Shown here: piece after piece, positions 1 to 7,893 of the stretch
How positions within the stretch are numbered: the stretch's first letter is position 1
Layout of the letters: the number at the start of each line of letters is the position of its first letter
Origin: Bacteriovorax stolpii
Lineage (GTDB): Bacteria; Bdellovibrionota; Bacteriovoracia; Bacteriovoracales; Bacteriovoracaceae
Assembly (NCBI GenBank): GCA_945883845.1
Contig: CAMCYI010000018.1
Location: 1 to 64,000 of the forward strand
Length of the DNA stretch: 64,000 bases
Direction: 5' to 3'
Made by a program: the position numbers and the translations under genes
The notes under the pieces: generated by a model
What the model was told of the DNA's origin: nothing
Databases searched by the model: none
The model's input: the letters and a program-made list of their open reading frames with translations, nothing else

Positions 1-887
1 GCGAAAGCACCTTTGCGCTTACCGCCGCCCTGATCTACGTAGCGAGCTGTATCGTTGAACACACGAAGCATAGGAACGATTCCGTTAGAAGTACCGTTAG
101 TACCTTTAATGAATGAACCTTTCGCACGGATGTTATGGATTGAAAGTCCAATCCCGCCGGCAGATTGAGAAATCAGTGCTGACTGCTTGAGTGTTTCGTA
201 AATGCCTTCGATAGAATCGTCTTTCATGGCAAGGAGGAAGCACGAAGACATCTGAGCTTTGTTTGTTCCTGCATTAAAGAGAGTCGGAGATGCGTGCGTG
301 AACCAGCCTTCAGAGATGAGGTGGTATGTCTTGATCGCTTCTTCGATGCTATCTGGCTGTACACCAAGAGCAACACGCATGAAGAGGTGCTGAGGACGCT
401 CAACGATCTTGCCATCAACTTTCAGGAGATATGACTTCTCGAGAGTCTTGAATCCGAAGTAATCGAATTCAAAGTCACGTGAGTAAGCGATCTCAGTAGA
501 GATTCTGTCCTTGTGCTCACGAGCGTATTGATAAAAAGCTTCAGCAACGAGAGGTTGTTTCTCGCCTGTGAACTCATTCTTGAAGTTATAAAGTTTATCT
601 ACTGTCTCCATGAAGGAATCAGAAGTTGAACGGTGAAGATTTGCTACCGCGATACGGCCGGCAAGGCGGGCGTAATCAGGGTGAACTGATGTCATGTAAG
701 CAGAAACTTCTGCCGACAGGTTATCGAGTTCTTCAGTTGTGATCCCGTCGAAGAGACCATTGATCGTGCGTTTAGCAACCATCATGGAATCAACATTATC
801 CAGTCCGTATGTGAGCTGAGAAATACGGTGGGTGATCTTATCAAACTGAACAGGTTCTTTCTTTTTAGATCTCGTCATGACGAACAT
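1..887 (-). CDS. nrdA: Ribonucleoside-diphosphate reductase alpha subunit, N-terminal part (runs off left edge)
   Basis: Catalytic large subunit of class I ribonucleotide reductase, which reduces ribonucleoside diphosphates to deoxy forms. Translating the minus strand from the ATG at 887 gives about 295 residues without a stop up to the window edge, so the C-terminal half is missing. The first ~90 residues look like a shortened ATP-cone. Further on, a stretch including [11 protein letters not shown] and then MSSCFLL carries the first active-site cysteine of the family, followed by [17 protein letters not shown], a typical substrate-site loop. A strong Shine-Dalgarno (AAGGAG) sits 5 bases before the start and overlaps the stop of nrdB 9 bases upstream, so the two are cotranscribed as nrdB-nrdA. 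Confidence 0.95.
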   Translation of the reverse strand, partial: MFVMTRSKKKEPVQFDKITHRISQLTYGLDNVDSMMVAKRTINGLFDGITTEELDNLSAEVSAYMTSVHPDYARLAGRIAVANLHRSTSDSFMETVDKLYNFKNEFTGEKQPLVAEAFYQYAREHKDRISTEIAYSRDFEFDYFGFKTLEKSYLLKVDGKIVERPQHLFMRVALGVQPDSIEEAIKTYHLISEGWFTHASPTLFNAGTNKAQMSSCFLLAMKDDSIEGIYETLKQSALISQSAGGIGLSIHNIRAKGSFIKGTNGTSNGIVPMLRVFNDTARYVDQGGGKRKGAF

Positions 888-896
888 AAATACTCC

Positions 897-1886
897 TTAA
901 AAATCCATATCTGTTGAGAAAGCAAATTGTGAACCAGCAGCTCCGCCTTTTGTGGAGTCCATGACTCCGGCCTTCTGATATTCAGCAACTTTCTTCTCGA
1001 AGAAGTTAGTTTTCCCCTGCATCGAGATGAGTTCCATCCAGTCGAAAGGGTTTTTTGCATTGTAGAGGTTTGAGTAGCCAAGCTGTCTCATGAGACGGTC
1101 AGCACAGAACTTAATGTATTCCTTCATCATCTCGGCGTTCATTCCGATAAGAGATACCGGAAGAGCGTCGGTGATGAAGTCGAGCTCGAATTCCACAGCT
1201 TCAGTGATGAGATCACGAATGCGGGATTCAGCAGGCTTATTATTAATGTAATCTTTGTAGAGCATGCAAGCGAAGTCGGTGTGAAGACCTTCATCGCGGG
1301 AGATCAGCTCGTTTGAGAATGTGAGGCCCGGCATCAGACCGCGTTTCTTCAACCAGAAAATTGAGCAGAATGAGCCTGAGAAGAAGATCCCCTCGATAGC
1401 AGCGAAGGCCACAAGTCTTTCAGCGAAAGATTCGTTACCGTTAATCCACTTCATCGCCCAGTCAGCTTTCTTCTTGATACATGGGATGGTTTCAATGGCC
1501 TTGAAAAGCTTCTCTTTTTGAGCGGTATCCTTGATGTAGGTATCGATCAAAAGACCGTACGTTTCAGCGTGGATGTTTTCCATGGCGATCTGGAAACCGT
1601 AAAAGGCGCGTGCCTCTGGAATTTGGACATCGTTATAAAAACGAAGGGCCAGGTTCTCGTTTACGATCCCGTCAGAAGCCGAGAAGAATGCTAAGATATG
1701 TGAAATGAAGTGACGCTCTTGATCGTTAAGCGACTCCCAATCATTTAAGTCGGAATAGAGGTCTATCTCTTCGGCCGTCCAGAAACTTGCCATCGCTTTT
1801 TTATACATGCCCCAGATGTCGTTATGTTTAATCGGAAAAAGTACGAATCGATCAGTTGATTCAGTAAGTAGTGGCTCCATGCTCAT
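897..1886 (-). CDS. nrdB: Ribonucleoside-diphosphate reductase beta subunit (class Ia)
   Basis: Small, radical-carrying subunit of class Ia ribonucleotide reductase. The diiron ligands are all visible: D72, E103 and H106 (ENIHAETY), E165 and E199/H202 (SRDEGLH). The radical tyrosine is Y110 in the same motif, so this is a tyrosyl-radical enzyme and not a Mn/Fe type lacking Tyr. The run of motifs ([39 protein letters not shown]) is the eukaryote-like R2 branch. The C-terminal tail ending in STDMDF should dock onto NrdA. The start at 1886 is preceded by AGGAG; a second ATG lies two codons later. Two NrdR-like boxes lie 90-145 bases upstream. Confidence 0.97.
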   Translation of the reverse strand: MSMEPLLTESTDRFVLFPIKHNDIWGMYKKAMASFWTAEEIDLYSDLNDWESLNDQERHFISHILAFFSASDGIVNENLALRFYNDVQIPEARAFYGFQIAMENIHAETYGLLIDTYIKDTAQKEKLFKAIETIPCIKKKADWAMKWINGNESFAERLVAFAAIEGIFFSGSFCSIFWLKKRGLMPGLTFSNELISRDEGLHTDFACMLYKDYINNKPAESRIRDLITEAVEFELDFITDALPVSLIGMNAEMMKEYIKFCADRLMRQLGYSNLYNAKNPFDWMELISMQGKTNFFEKKVAEYQKAGVMDSTKGGAAGSQFAFSTDMDF

Positions 1887-1973
1887 TTCCCAAGCTCCTC
1901 TTCAGTGTGTAGTCGGGTTAATTTGTTGTCTTAAAACAAGCGTAGTGGTTGATCTGACATTTGAAAAGCGAAA

Positions 1974-1989
1974 AAACTAGATATAGTGG
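1974..1989 (-). promoter_or_regulatory. NrdR-like box 1, upstream of nrdBA
   Basis: The core CTAGATATAG at 1977-1986 fits the NrdR consensus CWATATATWG at all but one position. NrdR is the zinc-finger/ATP-cone repressor of ribonucleotide reductase genes and normally binds two boxes in tandem. A second copy lies exactly 42 bases away, four helical turns, which puts both on the same face of the DNA. The assignment rests on motif and spacing only; the nrdR gene is not in this window. Confidence 0.6.
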
Positions 1990-2015
1990 TGTCGACATTT
2001 TTTTGACGGTTTTAA

Positions 2016-2031
2016 CAACTAGATTTAGTGA
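2016..2031 (-). promoter_or_regulatory. NrdR-like box 2, upstream of nrdBA
   Basis: Core CTAGATTTAG at 2019-2028, eight of ten bases shared with the NrdR consensus core and nine of ten with box 1. It is the distal box of the pair. The remainder of the nrdB-dps gap (1887-2267) holds AT-rich promoter sequence for both divergent genes and an inverted repeat at 2120-2142; no other gene is seen there. Confidence 0.6.
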
Positions 2032-2119
2032 ATTCCCGATAAAATTAATCGAGAAAAAAGGGCAAAATCCAACACTTTCTTACATGAAAAAGTGCGCTAT
2101 TGATGAATGCTTTACAACC

Positions 2120-2142
2120 ATAATCGGAGATTGACCGATTAT
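2120..2142. promoter_or_regulatory. 23-bp inverted repeat, candidate operator of dps
   Basis: Perfect 8-base inverted repeat ATAATCGG-N7-CCGATTAT, 126 bases before the dps start. Its symmetry suits a dimeric regulator. Genes for Dps are often controlled by peroxide or iron regulators (OxyR, PerR, Fur), but this sequence does not clearly match any of those consensus sites, so the binding protein is unknown. A TATACT -10-like hexamer lies at 2223-2228. Confidence 0.4.
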
Positions 2143-2267
2143 TTGCTTTTTAACGCGGCAATTTCTGCCGTCGACTATGATCTGATCAAAACAATCGATG
2201 AGCGCATTCTCCTGAACCACCTTATACTCCTTTCAACAAGCGCCTCATTTTTAACAAAGGACAACAC

Positions 2268-2744
2268 ATGGCCCCGCAAAAGATCGACATTGGTATCAAG
2301 GAACCGGACCGTAAAGTGATCGCCCAGGGACTCAATCGCCTGCTCGCTGACACTTATACTCTCTACCTCATGACTCATAACTTTCACTGGAACGTTAAAG
2401 GGCCTATGTTCAACACTCTTCACCTGATGTTTGAAGGTCAATACAATGAGCTCGCTCTCGCTGTGGATCTGATTGCAGAAAGAATCCGCGCTCTGGGGTA
2501 CCCGGCACCAGGTACGTATGCTGAGTTCTCAACTCTCAGTTCTATCAAGGAAGTAAAAGGCGTGCCTAATGCAACGACGATGATTAAGCATCTCGTAACC
2601 GGCCAGGAAGCTGTGATCAAGACAGCAAGATCACTCTTTCCTTCAGTGGAAAAAGTCAGCGACGAGCCTACTGCAGATATCCTGACTCAGAGAATGCAGA
2701 TCCATGAAAAAACAGCGTGGATGCTCAGAAGTCTTCTTGAATAA
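2268..2744 (+). CDS. dps: Dps-family DNA-binding ferritin-like protein
   Basis: Dps proteins form 12-subunit shells that oxidise and store iron and protect DNA during starvation or oxidative stress. The 158-residue length is usual for the family. The inter-subunit ferroxidase ligands are visible: the early His in [10 protein letters not shown] (residues ~36-45), then D and E in [14 protein letters not shown] (~64-77). The N-terminal ~20 residues are mixed charged and may contact DNA. Start chosen at ATG 2268 with AAAGGA 8 bases upstream. It stands alone, divergent from nrdBA, and ends at a strong terminator hairpin. Confidence 0.93.
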   Translation: MAPQKIDIGIKEPDRKVIAQGLNRLLADTYTLYLMTHNFHWNVKGPMFNTLHLMFEGQYNELALAVDLIAERIRALGYPAPGTYAEFSTLSSIKEVKGVPNATTMIKHLVTGQEAVIKTARSLFPSVEKVSDEPTADILTQRMQIHEKTAWMLRSLLE

Positions 2745-2756
2745 ATAAAACCGATG

Positions 2757-2790
2757 GAAAATCCTCCCGATTTTGTTTGGGAGGATTTTC
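2757..2790 (+). terminator. Rho-independent terminator after dps
   Basis: Perfect 12-base stem (GAAAATCCTCCC with GGGAGGATTTTC) around a 10-base loop, starting 13 bases after the dps stop, followed by a T-rich stretch. The A-run on the other side means it could also work for minus-strand transcripts. Confidence 0.85.
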
Positions 2791-2912
2791 TCATTTCACG
2801 CACGTTTCACACGACGTAAATAAAATAAAATACTTATCCACATTCGTAGTTTCACGTCATGTTTTTTAGCTTTGTTTCGATAAGAAAATATCCCATTTTC
2901 CGGAGCAAAAAT

Positions 2913-3269
2913 TTGATTTTTTACACGCTTCAAGGCCCTAATCACCATCTGGAAATCCATGACGACAAACTTCGCCTGATCCGCACCGGATGGTTCTCAA
3001 GACTCTCCCGGGAACCCCGCTACACGGACTGGGATTTAACGAGTCTGGCACACTTCGAGATAACGATTCCGCAGTATATTTTGTGGGGCAAGCTCGAGTG
3101 GAAGAATTTCGACGGTGCTCAGGGATCGTTCCGTTTTTCAACAGACGCTGCGATGGTGAAGAAGATTGAAAAATACCTGCAGAAACTCATTATCCGTAAT
3201 CACCAGAATGTGGTGAACTTCACGACCGCCAAAACCAAGAAAGACACCGGGACGTCTCTCGCTGCTTAG
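2913..3269 (+). CDS. Uncharacterised protein, possible PH-like fold
   Basis: A 118-residue protein not recognised as a named family. The body is beta-rich with regularly spaced aromatic residues (WF, WD, WGKLEWKNF), then a helix near the C-terminus (AAMVKKIEKYLQKLI). This layout, strands followed by one amphipathic helix, resembles small PH-like domains; that is only a guess. I chose the TTG at 2913 because GGAG lies 7 bases before it. An in-frame ATG at 2859 would add 18 residues but has no ribosome site. No signal peptide is seen with the TTG start. It converges with the next gene, the two stop codons overlapping. Confidence 0.6.
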   Translation: MIFYTLQGPNHHLEIHDDKLRLIRTGWFSRLSREPRYTDWDLTSLAHFEITIPQYILWGKLEWKNFDGAQGSFRFSTDAAMVKKIEKYLQKLIIRNHQNVVNFTTAKTKKDTGTSLAA

Positions 3270-3904
3270 TGCGAGAGGTCCCCGGTTTCGTAATAGATAT
3301 TTTCTTTCAGATTCATCTTTCCATTCGTAGTCTGGATGATTCCGGTCTGGAAACTCGTGCGTGAGTCTATGCCCGGAAATTTCACGACTCCCGACGGATG
3401 ATATCCTTGCAGACTCAGGATCTGATCAAAATCCGGACGCCCGTGAATCAGATGAGCAAGATATTGATCCTCCCCTTCTCCGAAAACGAATCCTTCCTGG
3501 ATTGTAGGGAAACTTCCTGCAGAATTTAGCTTCTGCGACAGGATCACTTTTCTGATCGAGACAACCACATTCACCTTTTTCACTCCCCCTCTTTCAAAGT
3601 GGCCCTGAAAGATTTCTGCCTTAAACAGACGAGGGGTTTTCACCATGTCTGGGAGAATGAAAGGTTCAGGCACGAGCGTGACAAGTCCCTGGATCTTTTT
3701 ATATTCCGACAAGCCCTTCTGATCGAGCTCCACTTCGAGGATGACCTGATAGTCATGGGGGGAGTGAAACATCGGAAGATGCGAAAGATAAACTTTCTGT
3801 TTCCCGACCACGATCATGCCGTGAACAGATGCATGATCATGCGAGAAAGCGTAAGAGATATAAGAACAGGCCACGATGGCGATTAAAAAGAATAATGTTT
3901 TCAC
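3266..3904 (-). CDS. Secreted protein of unknown function
   Basis: A 212-residue exported protein with a Sec signal peptide (MKTLFFLIAIVACSYISYAFS, cleaved around residue 20-21). The mature start is rich in His: HDHASVHG, then a motif KVYLSHLPMFHSPHDYQ. That motif looks like a shared signature of secreted proteins of unknown role. The start is taken as GTG at 3904 because GGAGG lies 5 bases upstream; an ATG four codons earlier actually overlaps that ribosome site. It is divergent from a LysR regulator, which may control it. The His cluster could bind metal, but nothing else supports this. Confidence 0.75.
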   Translation of the reverse strand: MKTLFFLIAIVACSYISYAFSHDHASVHGMIVVGKQKVYLSHLPMFHSPHDYQVILEVELDQKGLSEYKKIQGLVTLVPEPFILPDMVKTPRLFKAEIFQGHFERGGVKKVNVVVSIRKVILSQKLNSAGSFPTIQEGFVFGEGEDQYLAHLIHGRPDFDQILSLQGYHPSGVVKFPGIDSRTSFQTGIIQTTNGKMNLKENIYYETGDLSH

Positions 3905-3941
3905 AGGGACCTCCATTTCCCGGAGATTAATTCAGAGAGTG

Positions 3942-4053
3942 CTATTAATATAATTAACTCTTTTAATAATCCTATTAATTAAATCAATACCCCCTCACTT
4001 AGTCTGGCGGACGTGATGGTCCAATCGGGCTGAATCGATTTAAAAGCTATTAA
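3942..4053. promoter_or_regulatory. AT-rich divergent promoter region with repeated CTATTAA
   Basis: The 191-base gap between the secreted protein and the LysR gene is very AT-rich in its outer parts. The heptamer CTATTAA occurs three times (3942, 3972, 4047). LysR-type regulators usually bind AT-rich T-N11-A sites in just such divergent gaps, so these repeats are candidate sites. No single strong promoter can be fixed by eye. Confidence 0.35.
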
Positions 4054-4095
4054 ATACTTGAATAATAGTTCATTAATATTATATATAATAAACTT

Positions 4096-4962
4096 ATGGA
4101 TATAGATCGCGTTCGCTATTTTCAGGTTTTTTCTCAAACAGGTTCCCTGGTCAGGGCCTCTGAGATTCTTCATATCTCACAGCCGGCCCTCTCAAAGGCG
4201 CTCAAGCTCCTGGAGAAGGAAGTTGGACTTCCGCTGCTGGAAAGCGACGGGCGGGGCCTTAAACTCACACCTGAGGGTGAAGAGTTCCGCGTTTTAAGTG
4301 CACCTCTGCTCGAACAGTGGATGAAACTCCCGAAGCTTGTGACTGAGAAAGAAGCTATAGCACCTACCCGTATTGGATCTTTCGAAGTTTTCACGACGCA
4401 TTTCCTGAAGCGCCTGATGACCTTCGTGAAACTCGACTCCCTGGAAATTCACGAACTCACTCCAGGAAAACTCGAAGAAGCAATAGCGGCCGGAAAAGTA
4501 GATGTGGGTATTACCTATCATCCGATTCCAAAAAAAGGTGTCGATTTTCTGGAAGTCGGAAAAATCAAAATGGGAATCTTCGGATTAAAATCTTTCAACG
4601 AAATTTCCTGGAAAGAATATCCTTTCGCCGTTCCACTCTCTCCTTCAGAAGGAACTCCTTCTAAGGTCATGGGTCTAGATGGATGGCCGGAGAATAAGTT
4701 TGAAAGGATCACACGCTATCAGGTGACAATGATGGAATCAGCTCTGGAACTTTGTCGCCAGGGACTTGCTGTTGCTTATCTTCCGTCATTTGTGGTGGAT
4801 ATTCATAATGAGCATGTACTGAGCCAGTTTAAACTCGTCGAACTCGACGGGCCTGTGCCGCTCAAGGAAAGAAAACAGAGTGTGTTTGTAATACAGAAAT
4901 CAGGACGGGCAGAATCCGCGTTGATCAGAAACGTAGCGAAGGCACTTAGAAATCTAAATTAA
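4096..4962 (+). CDS. LysR-family transcriptional regulator
   Basis: A 288-residue protein of standard LysR length. The N-terminal winged helix-turn-helix is clear (residues 2-60: YFQVFSQTGSLVRASEILHI, then SQPALSKALKLLEKEVGLPL). Residues ~90-285 form the periplasmic-binding-protein-like effector domain. LysR regulators usually control a divergent neighbour, which here is the secreted His-containing protein at 3266-3904. The effector is not predictable from sequence. No good ribosome site precedes the ATG, but the fold begins right at it. The stop overlaps that of a small convergent gene. Confidence 0.9.
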   Translation: MDIDRVRYFQVFSQTGSLVRASEILHISQPALSKALKLLEKEVGLPLLESDGRGLKLTPEGEEFRVLSAPLLEQWMKLPKLVTEKEAIAPTRIGSFEVFTTHFLKRLMTFVKLDSLEIHELTPGKLEEAIAAGKVDVGITYHPIPKKGVDFLEVGKIKMGIFGLKSFNEISWKEYPFAVPLSPSEGTPSKVMGLDGWPENKFERITRYQVTMMESALELCRQGLAVAYLPSFVVDIHNEHVLSQFKLVELDGPVPLKERKQSVFVIQKSGRAESALIRNVAKALRNLN

Positions 4963-5162
4963 GAAACAATTTTCTTCTTAGATGATCTGAAGTTCACGAT
5001 GTCTTTGATGAGCTTCATGATTTTACCTTCGGACTTTTCCCCAGTCGTTTTGCGCTCACTGCTTTTAAGCTGAGAGACATCCACGAGGTCCGGCATAAAG
5101 CGTGGATTACGGGATACAGAAGATGAGTTCATGATCATCGAGTCGAAAGAATTTGTTTTCAT
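4959..5162 (-). CDS. Small basic hypothetical protein
   Basis: A 67-residue reading frame rich in Ser and Lys, with no signal peptide, membrane segment or recognised motif. A GGAAGA sequence precedes the ATG, though very close (3 bases). Its stop overlaps the convergent LysR stop by 4 bases, a packing style common in this window and mild support for it being real. Two later in-frame ATGs (codons 9 and 11) could also serve. It might be a chance frame in a 305-base gap. Confidence 0.4.
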   Translation of the reverse strand: MKTNSFDSMIMNSSSVSRNPRFMPDLVDVSQLKSSERKTTGEKSEGKIMKLIKDIVNFRSSKKKIVS

Positions 5163-5226
5163 TCTTCCAATTTATGCCTGTGAATGCGGATTGAAAAGAG
5201 GCCCTTGGAAAAGATTACAAAGCATA

Positions 5227-5255
5227 GGAAAAGGGGCAAATGACTCCCCTTTTCC
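5227..5255 (-). terminator. Terminator of the FHA/Tol-like operon
   Basis: Perfect 10-base stem (GGAAAAGGGG with CCCCTTTTCC) around a 9-base loop, 12 bases beyond the stop of the last gene of the minus-strand unit. The T-rich arm lies on the correct side for minus-strand transcription. Confidence 0.65.
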
Positions 5256-5267
5256 CGGTAGCTTAGC

Positions 5268-7070
5268 TTAGATTTTTTCTGTTTCTGCGAAGAAGTTCAA
5301 AGGTTGTCTTACGTCCACAACACCGCCACCTTTAGGTTTTGGAAAGTCGATAAGCCCAAGGACATGGCCCATGCAGCCCACACCTTTCTTGGAGAACTGG
5401 GCCTCTTTCGCGCGGATATCGTATTTTGAAACTTTACCCGTCGCTGAGATCGTAAAGTTCAGGTCTATGATCCCTTTTATTTTATCCGAGTTCCCGATCA
5501 ATTCCTGCTGATAGCAATGACGGAACTGTGGGATGTACTCGCGCAGGATTTTGCGAAGGAGTTCAGGATCCATGGAACCAAGAACCACTGTTTTTGGTTC
5601 GAGGTAAGAAGAATCAAATCCTTTCTTAGAAGCAAGTCCACGTGACCCGTAAGAAGCTGAGCCTGAGCCCTTGCTGTCTGATCCGTTGAACTTAGAAACA
5701 CCGATGTCAGCGCCAGCAACGAGTTCGCCGGAGTCTGCACTGCCGGAATTGAATGTTGTATCAGAGAGAGCACTCTTCGATCCGCTGCCTTTCGCATTAA
5801 TCTTAGGAGCATCTGCTACGAGGGATCCCATGGCAACAGATGACTTGAACTCATAGGCCTTAACAGGCTCTGTGGGAGCAGCCTGGGCAGCGGCAGGAGC
5901 AGCAGCTTTGGCCTGGACTTTTTTCTGAGAAGAAGCTGAAGCAAACTCAACTTTCGTTGAAGGTTGCTGAGTTTCTTTATGGCCCGAGTTCTCAGTTTTC
6001 GAAGTGATCTCTTCAGCTTTCACGTCAGATTTTTCCTGAGCTTCAACTGACTTTTGAATTGGTTTTGGAAGAGTGTAAATAACGGCCACTTCTTCTTTCG
6101 TCTCTTCCGGCGTCGGAATACTGATGAAGAGGAGGAGAAGGAGTGGAACCATGACAGCTGAGAAAATTTTCGATCCCTGCTTGAGGGCCTCACGGTTGCG
6201 ATAGAAAAGTGGAATACCTTTCCACGCCGTCGAAGAATTCACAAAACGAATCGAAACCTGTTCCGCACCATGAGTCAGAAAGAGTGCGTCCTTCAAGTTA
6301 ATCTTATCCCACGGCATGGAAGGAACAACACCTTCTGAAGCATAGAAACGAAGTTCCCCTCTTTCGATCGTAAAGAGTTTAGTCTTTGTGAGAGTGTGGA
6401 AAACGATATCCGTTTTTGATTTTTTAACCGGCGACAAATGATAGTCACCATTTTTAAGGTCATGGTAAGCGATGTCCATCATGAAACCGTTCACGTAGCT
6501 GACAACTTCAAGACGTTTGTCCTGAACCTTGTGAACGATATCGAGGGGGACTACTGAATCTTCGAGCTCAACGTAATCCCCGAGAGTGTGGAGATTGGGC
6601 ATTTCGGTGAGTGGTTTAAACTGAGAATCATCAAATGCAATGTCACAGTATTCGCCATCAATGAAGACAAGCCCTTCTCTCGGAGGAAGTTCCACAAATG
6701 AGTGAATCGGAGAAACGCTCGCAATGGCTTCATCAGGGTTGAAGACAGGGCCAGCAGCTTCTTCAAATCCTTCTACTGCGAAACTTAGCGTACCAAGAGT
6801 GATGACGTCACCCGGATTAACAAATGATTCTTCTACGCGTTTTCCATTGATGAAAACTCCAGCTTCAGAACAAAGGTCTTTAATGATGAACCCTTCATTC
6901 GTTAAGCAAATGAAAGCGTGGTAACTTGAGATCGTTCGATCACTGATCTTCAAATCACAATTGTCCCCGGACCCGATAAGAATTTTCTTCTTTTCGAGGT
7001 TCATGGTACCCGGTAGACGCTGGTCCAGGCACCGGAGACCGAATTGTCCCGACATGGTAGCGGCTTTCAT
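5268..7070 (-). CDS. FHA-domain inner-membrane protein with AgmX/PglI-type TonB-like C-terminus (GltG-like)
   Basis: A 600-residue protein that would link cytoplasm, inner membrane and periplasm in a gliding-type machine. Residues ~20-100 form an FHA phosphothreonine-binding domain (ILIGSG, SDRTISSYHAF, GVFINGKRV). A second FHA-like region may follow to ~290. One membrane helix lies at ~300-322 (VPLLLLLFISIP). The periplasmic linker is Ala/Lys/Ser-rich. Residues ~475-598 are the TonB-like domain found at the end of myxobacterial AgmX/PglI proteins, with the conserved cysteine in FRHCYQQEL and a second in VGCMGHV. AGGAG in the end of the preceding gene gives the start. In Myxococcus the FHA-bearing member of the Glt complex is GltG. 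It is the last gene of the unit. Confidence 0.85.
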   Translation of the reverse strand: MKAATMSGQFGLRCLDQRLPGTMNLEKKKILIGSGDNCDLKISDRTISSYHAFICLTNEGFIIKDLCSEAGVFINGKRVEESFVNPGDVITLGTLSFAVEGFEEAAGPVFNPDEAIASVSPIHSFVELPPREGLVFIDGEYCDIAFDDSQFKPLTEMPNLHTLGDYVELEDSVVPLDIVHKVQDKRLEVVSYVNGFMMDIAYHDLKNGDYHLSPVKKSKTDIVFHTLTKTKLFTIERGELRFYASEGVVPSMPWDKINLKDALFLTHGAEQVSIRFVNSSTAWKGIPLFYRNREALKQGSKIFSAVMVPLLLLLFISIPTPEETKEEVAVIYTLPKPIQKSVEAQEKSDVKAEEITSKTENSGHKETQQPSTKVEFASASSQKKVQAKAAAPAAAQAAPTEPVKAYEFKSSVAMGSLVADAPKINAKGSGSKSALSDTTFNSGSADSGELVAGADIGVSKFNGSDSKGSGSASYGSRGLASKKGFDSSYLEPKTVVLGSMDPELLRKILREYIPQFRHCYQQELIGNSDKIKGIIDLNFTISATGKVSKYDIRAKEAQFSKKGVGCMGHVLGLIDFPKPKGGGVVDVRQPLNFFAETEKI

Positions 7071-7072
7071 AC

Positions 7073-7891
7073 TTACTCCTGTTTCATCTTCTCAGTAATC
7101 ATCTTCTCAATCTTGCCAGAGATTGCGACAATTTCCGGAACACCACTACGGCTGCGGTCATCCATGATGGCCTTTGCCCCCTTCACGTCACCTTTCTTGA
7201 TGAGGTAAAGAGCATAAGTAGCGGCAATGTCTTCGCGTTTAAAATAATCTGATGGAATTTCCTTGAAGTATTTCTCAGCAGTCGCGATGTCACCCTTGAA
7301 AAAGTGAGCGTTGGCGAGCGAGAAAAAGACATCAATATCGTGACCGCTCTTAAAAAGCGGATCATTCAAAGTTTCAATGGCCTTGTCATAGAAACCAAAC
7401 TGAAGATAAAGCTGAGAAAGGTTGAAGCGCGGAACTTTAAACTTCGGAGCTATTGCCATGGACTGTTTCAGAAGCTCGCGGCCTTTTTCCCACTGCTCAT
7501 ACTTAAAGTGAATGAGACCAAGGTTATTCAGAGCGATGGATTTCTCAACTTCTGATTTTGTTTCTTCAAGGGCCATCTGGTAGAAGAACTCAGCTTTACT
7601 CCAGGCCTCTTTTACGAAATAGCAGTTACCGATGTGAAGCCAGTAGTACTGAGTCTTCTCTTTGGTAAGATAATCTTTCTTATACTGGTTAAGGACTTCT
7701 TTTGTCTCACCTTTATAGCAACCGATCACTTTGTGATCCTTACCGGCGCTTGAAAGACGGCTTTCGCCCCAGCGAAGATAAGTTTCGTCAGCGAGAGTAT
7801 CCCACGAAGAATCATTTATCTTGCGATCGATGCGCGAGCTGGTACAAGAAGCGAGAAAAATAAGAAGAGCGAGTATTGAAATTGTTTTCAT
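7073..7891 (-). CDS. TPR-repeat lipoprotein (AglT/GltE-like)
   Basis: A 272-residue exported lipoprotein. The lipobox LASC puts the lipidated cysteine at residue 16. The mature part is mostly helical TPR repeats (for example SEVEKSIALNNLGLIHFKYE and FKVPRFNLSQLYLQFGFYDK), suited to protein-protein contacts under the outer membrane. In the Myxococcus gliding complex the corresponding part is the outer-membrane TPR lipoprotein AglT/GltE; the match here is by architecture and gene context, not alignment. It lies 2 bases from both neighbours in the operon. Confidence 0.8.
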   Translation of the reverse strand: MKTISILALLIFLASCTSSRIDRKINDSSWDTLADETYLRWGESRLSSAGKDHKVIGCYKGETKEVLNQYKKDYLTKEKTQYYWLHIGNCYFVKEAWSKAEFFYQMALEETKSEVEKSIALNNLGLIHFKYEQWEKGRELLKQSMAIAPKFKVPRFNLSQLYLQFGFYDKAIETLNDPLFKSGHDIDVFFSLANAHFFKGDIATAEKYFKEIPSDYFKREDIAATYALYLIKKGDVKGAKAIMDDRSRSGVPEIVAISGKIEKMITEKMKQE

Positions 7892-7893
7892 AG

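Noticed and set aside
2107..2319. 70-residue plus-strand frame overlapping the start of dps
   Set aside because: It covers the dps control region and runs into dps in another frame; no ribosome site and no conserved sequence.
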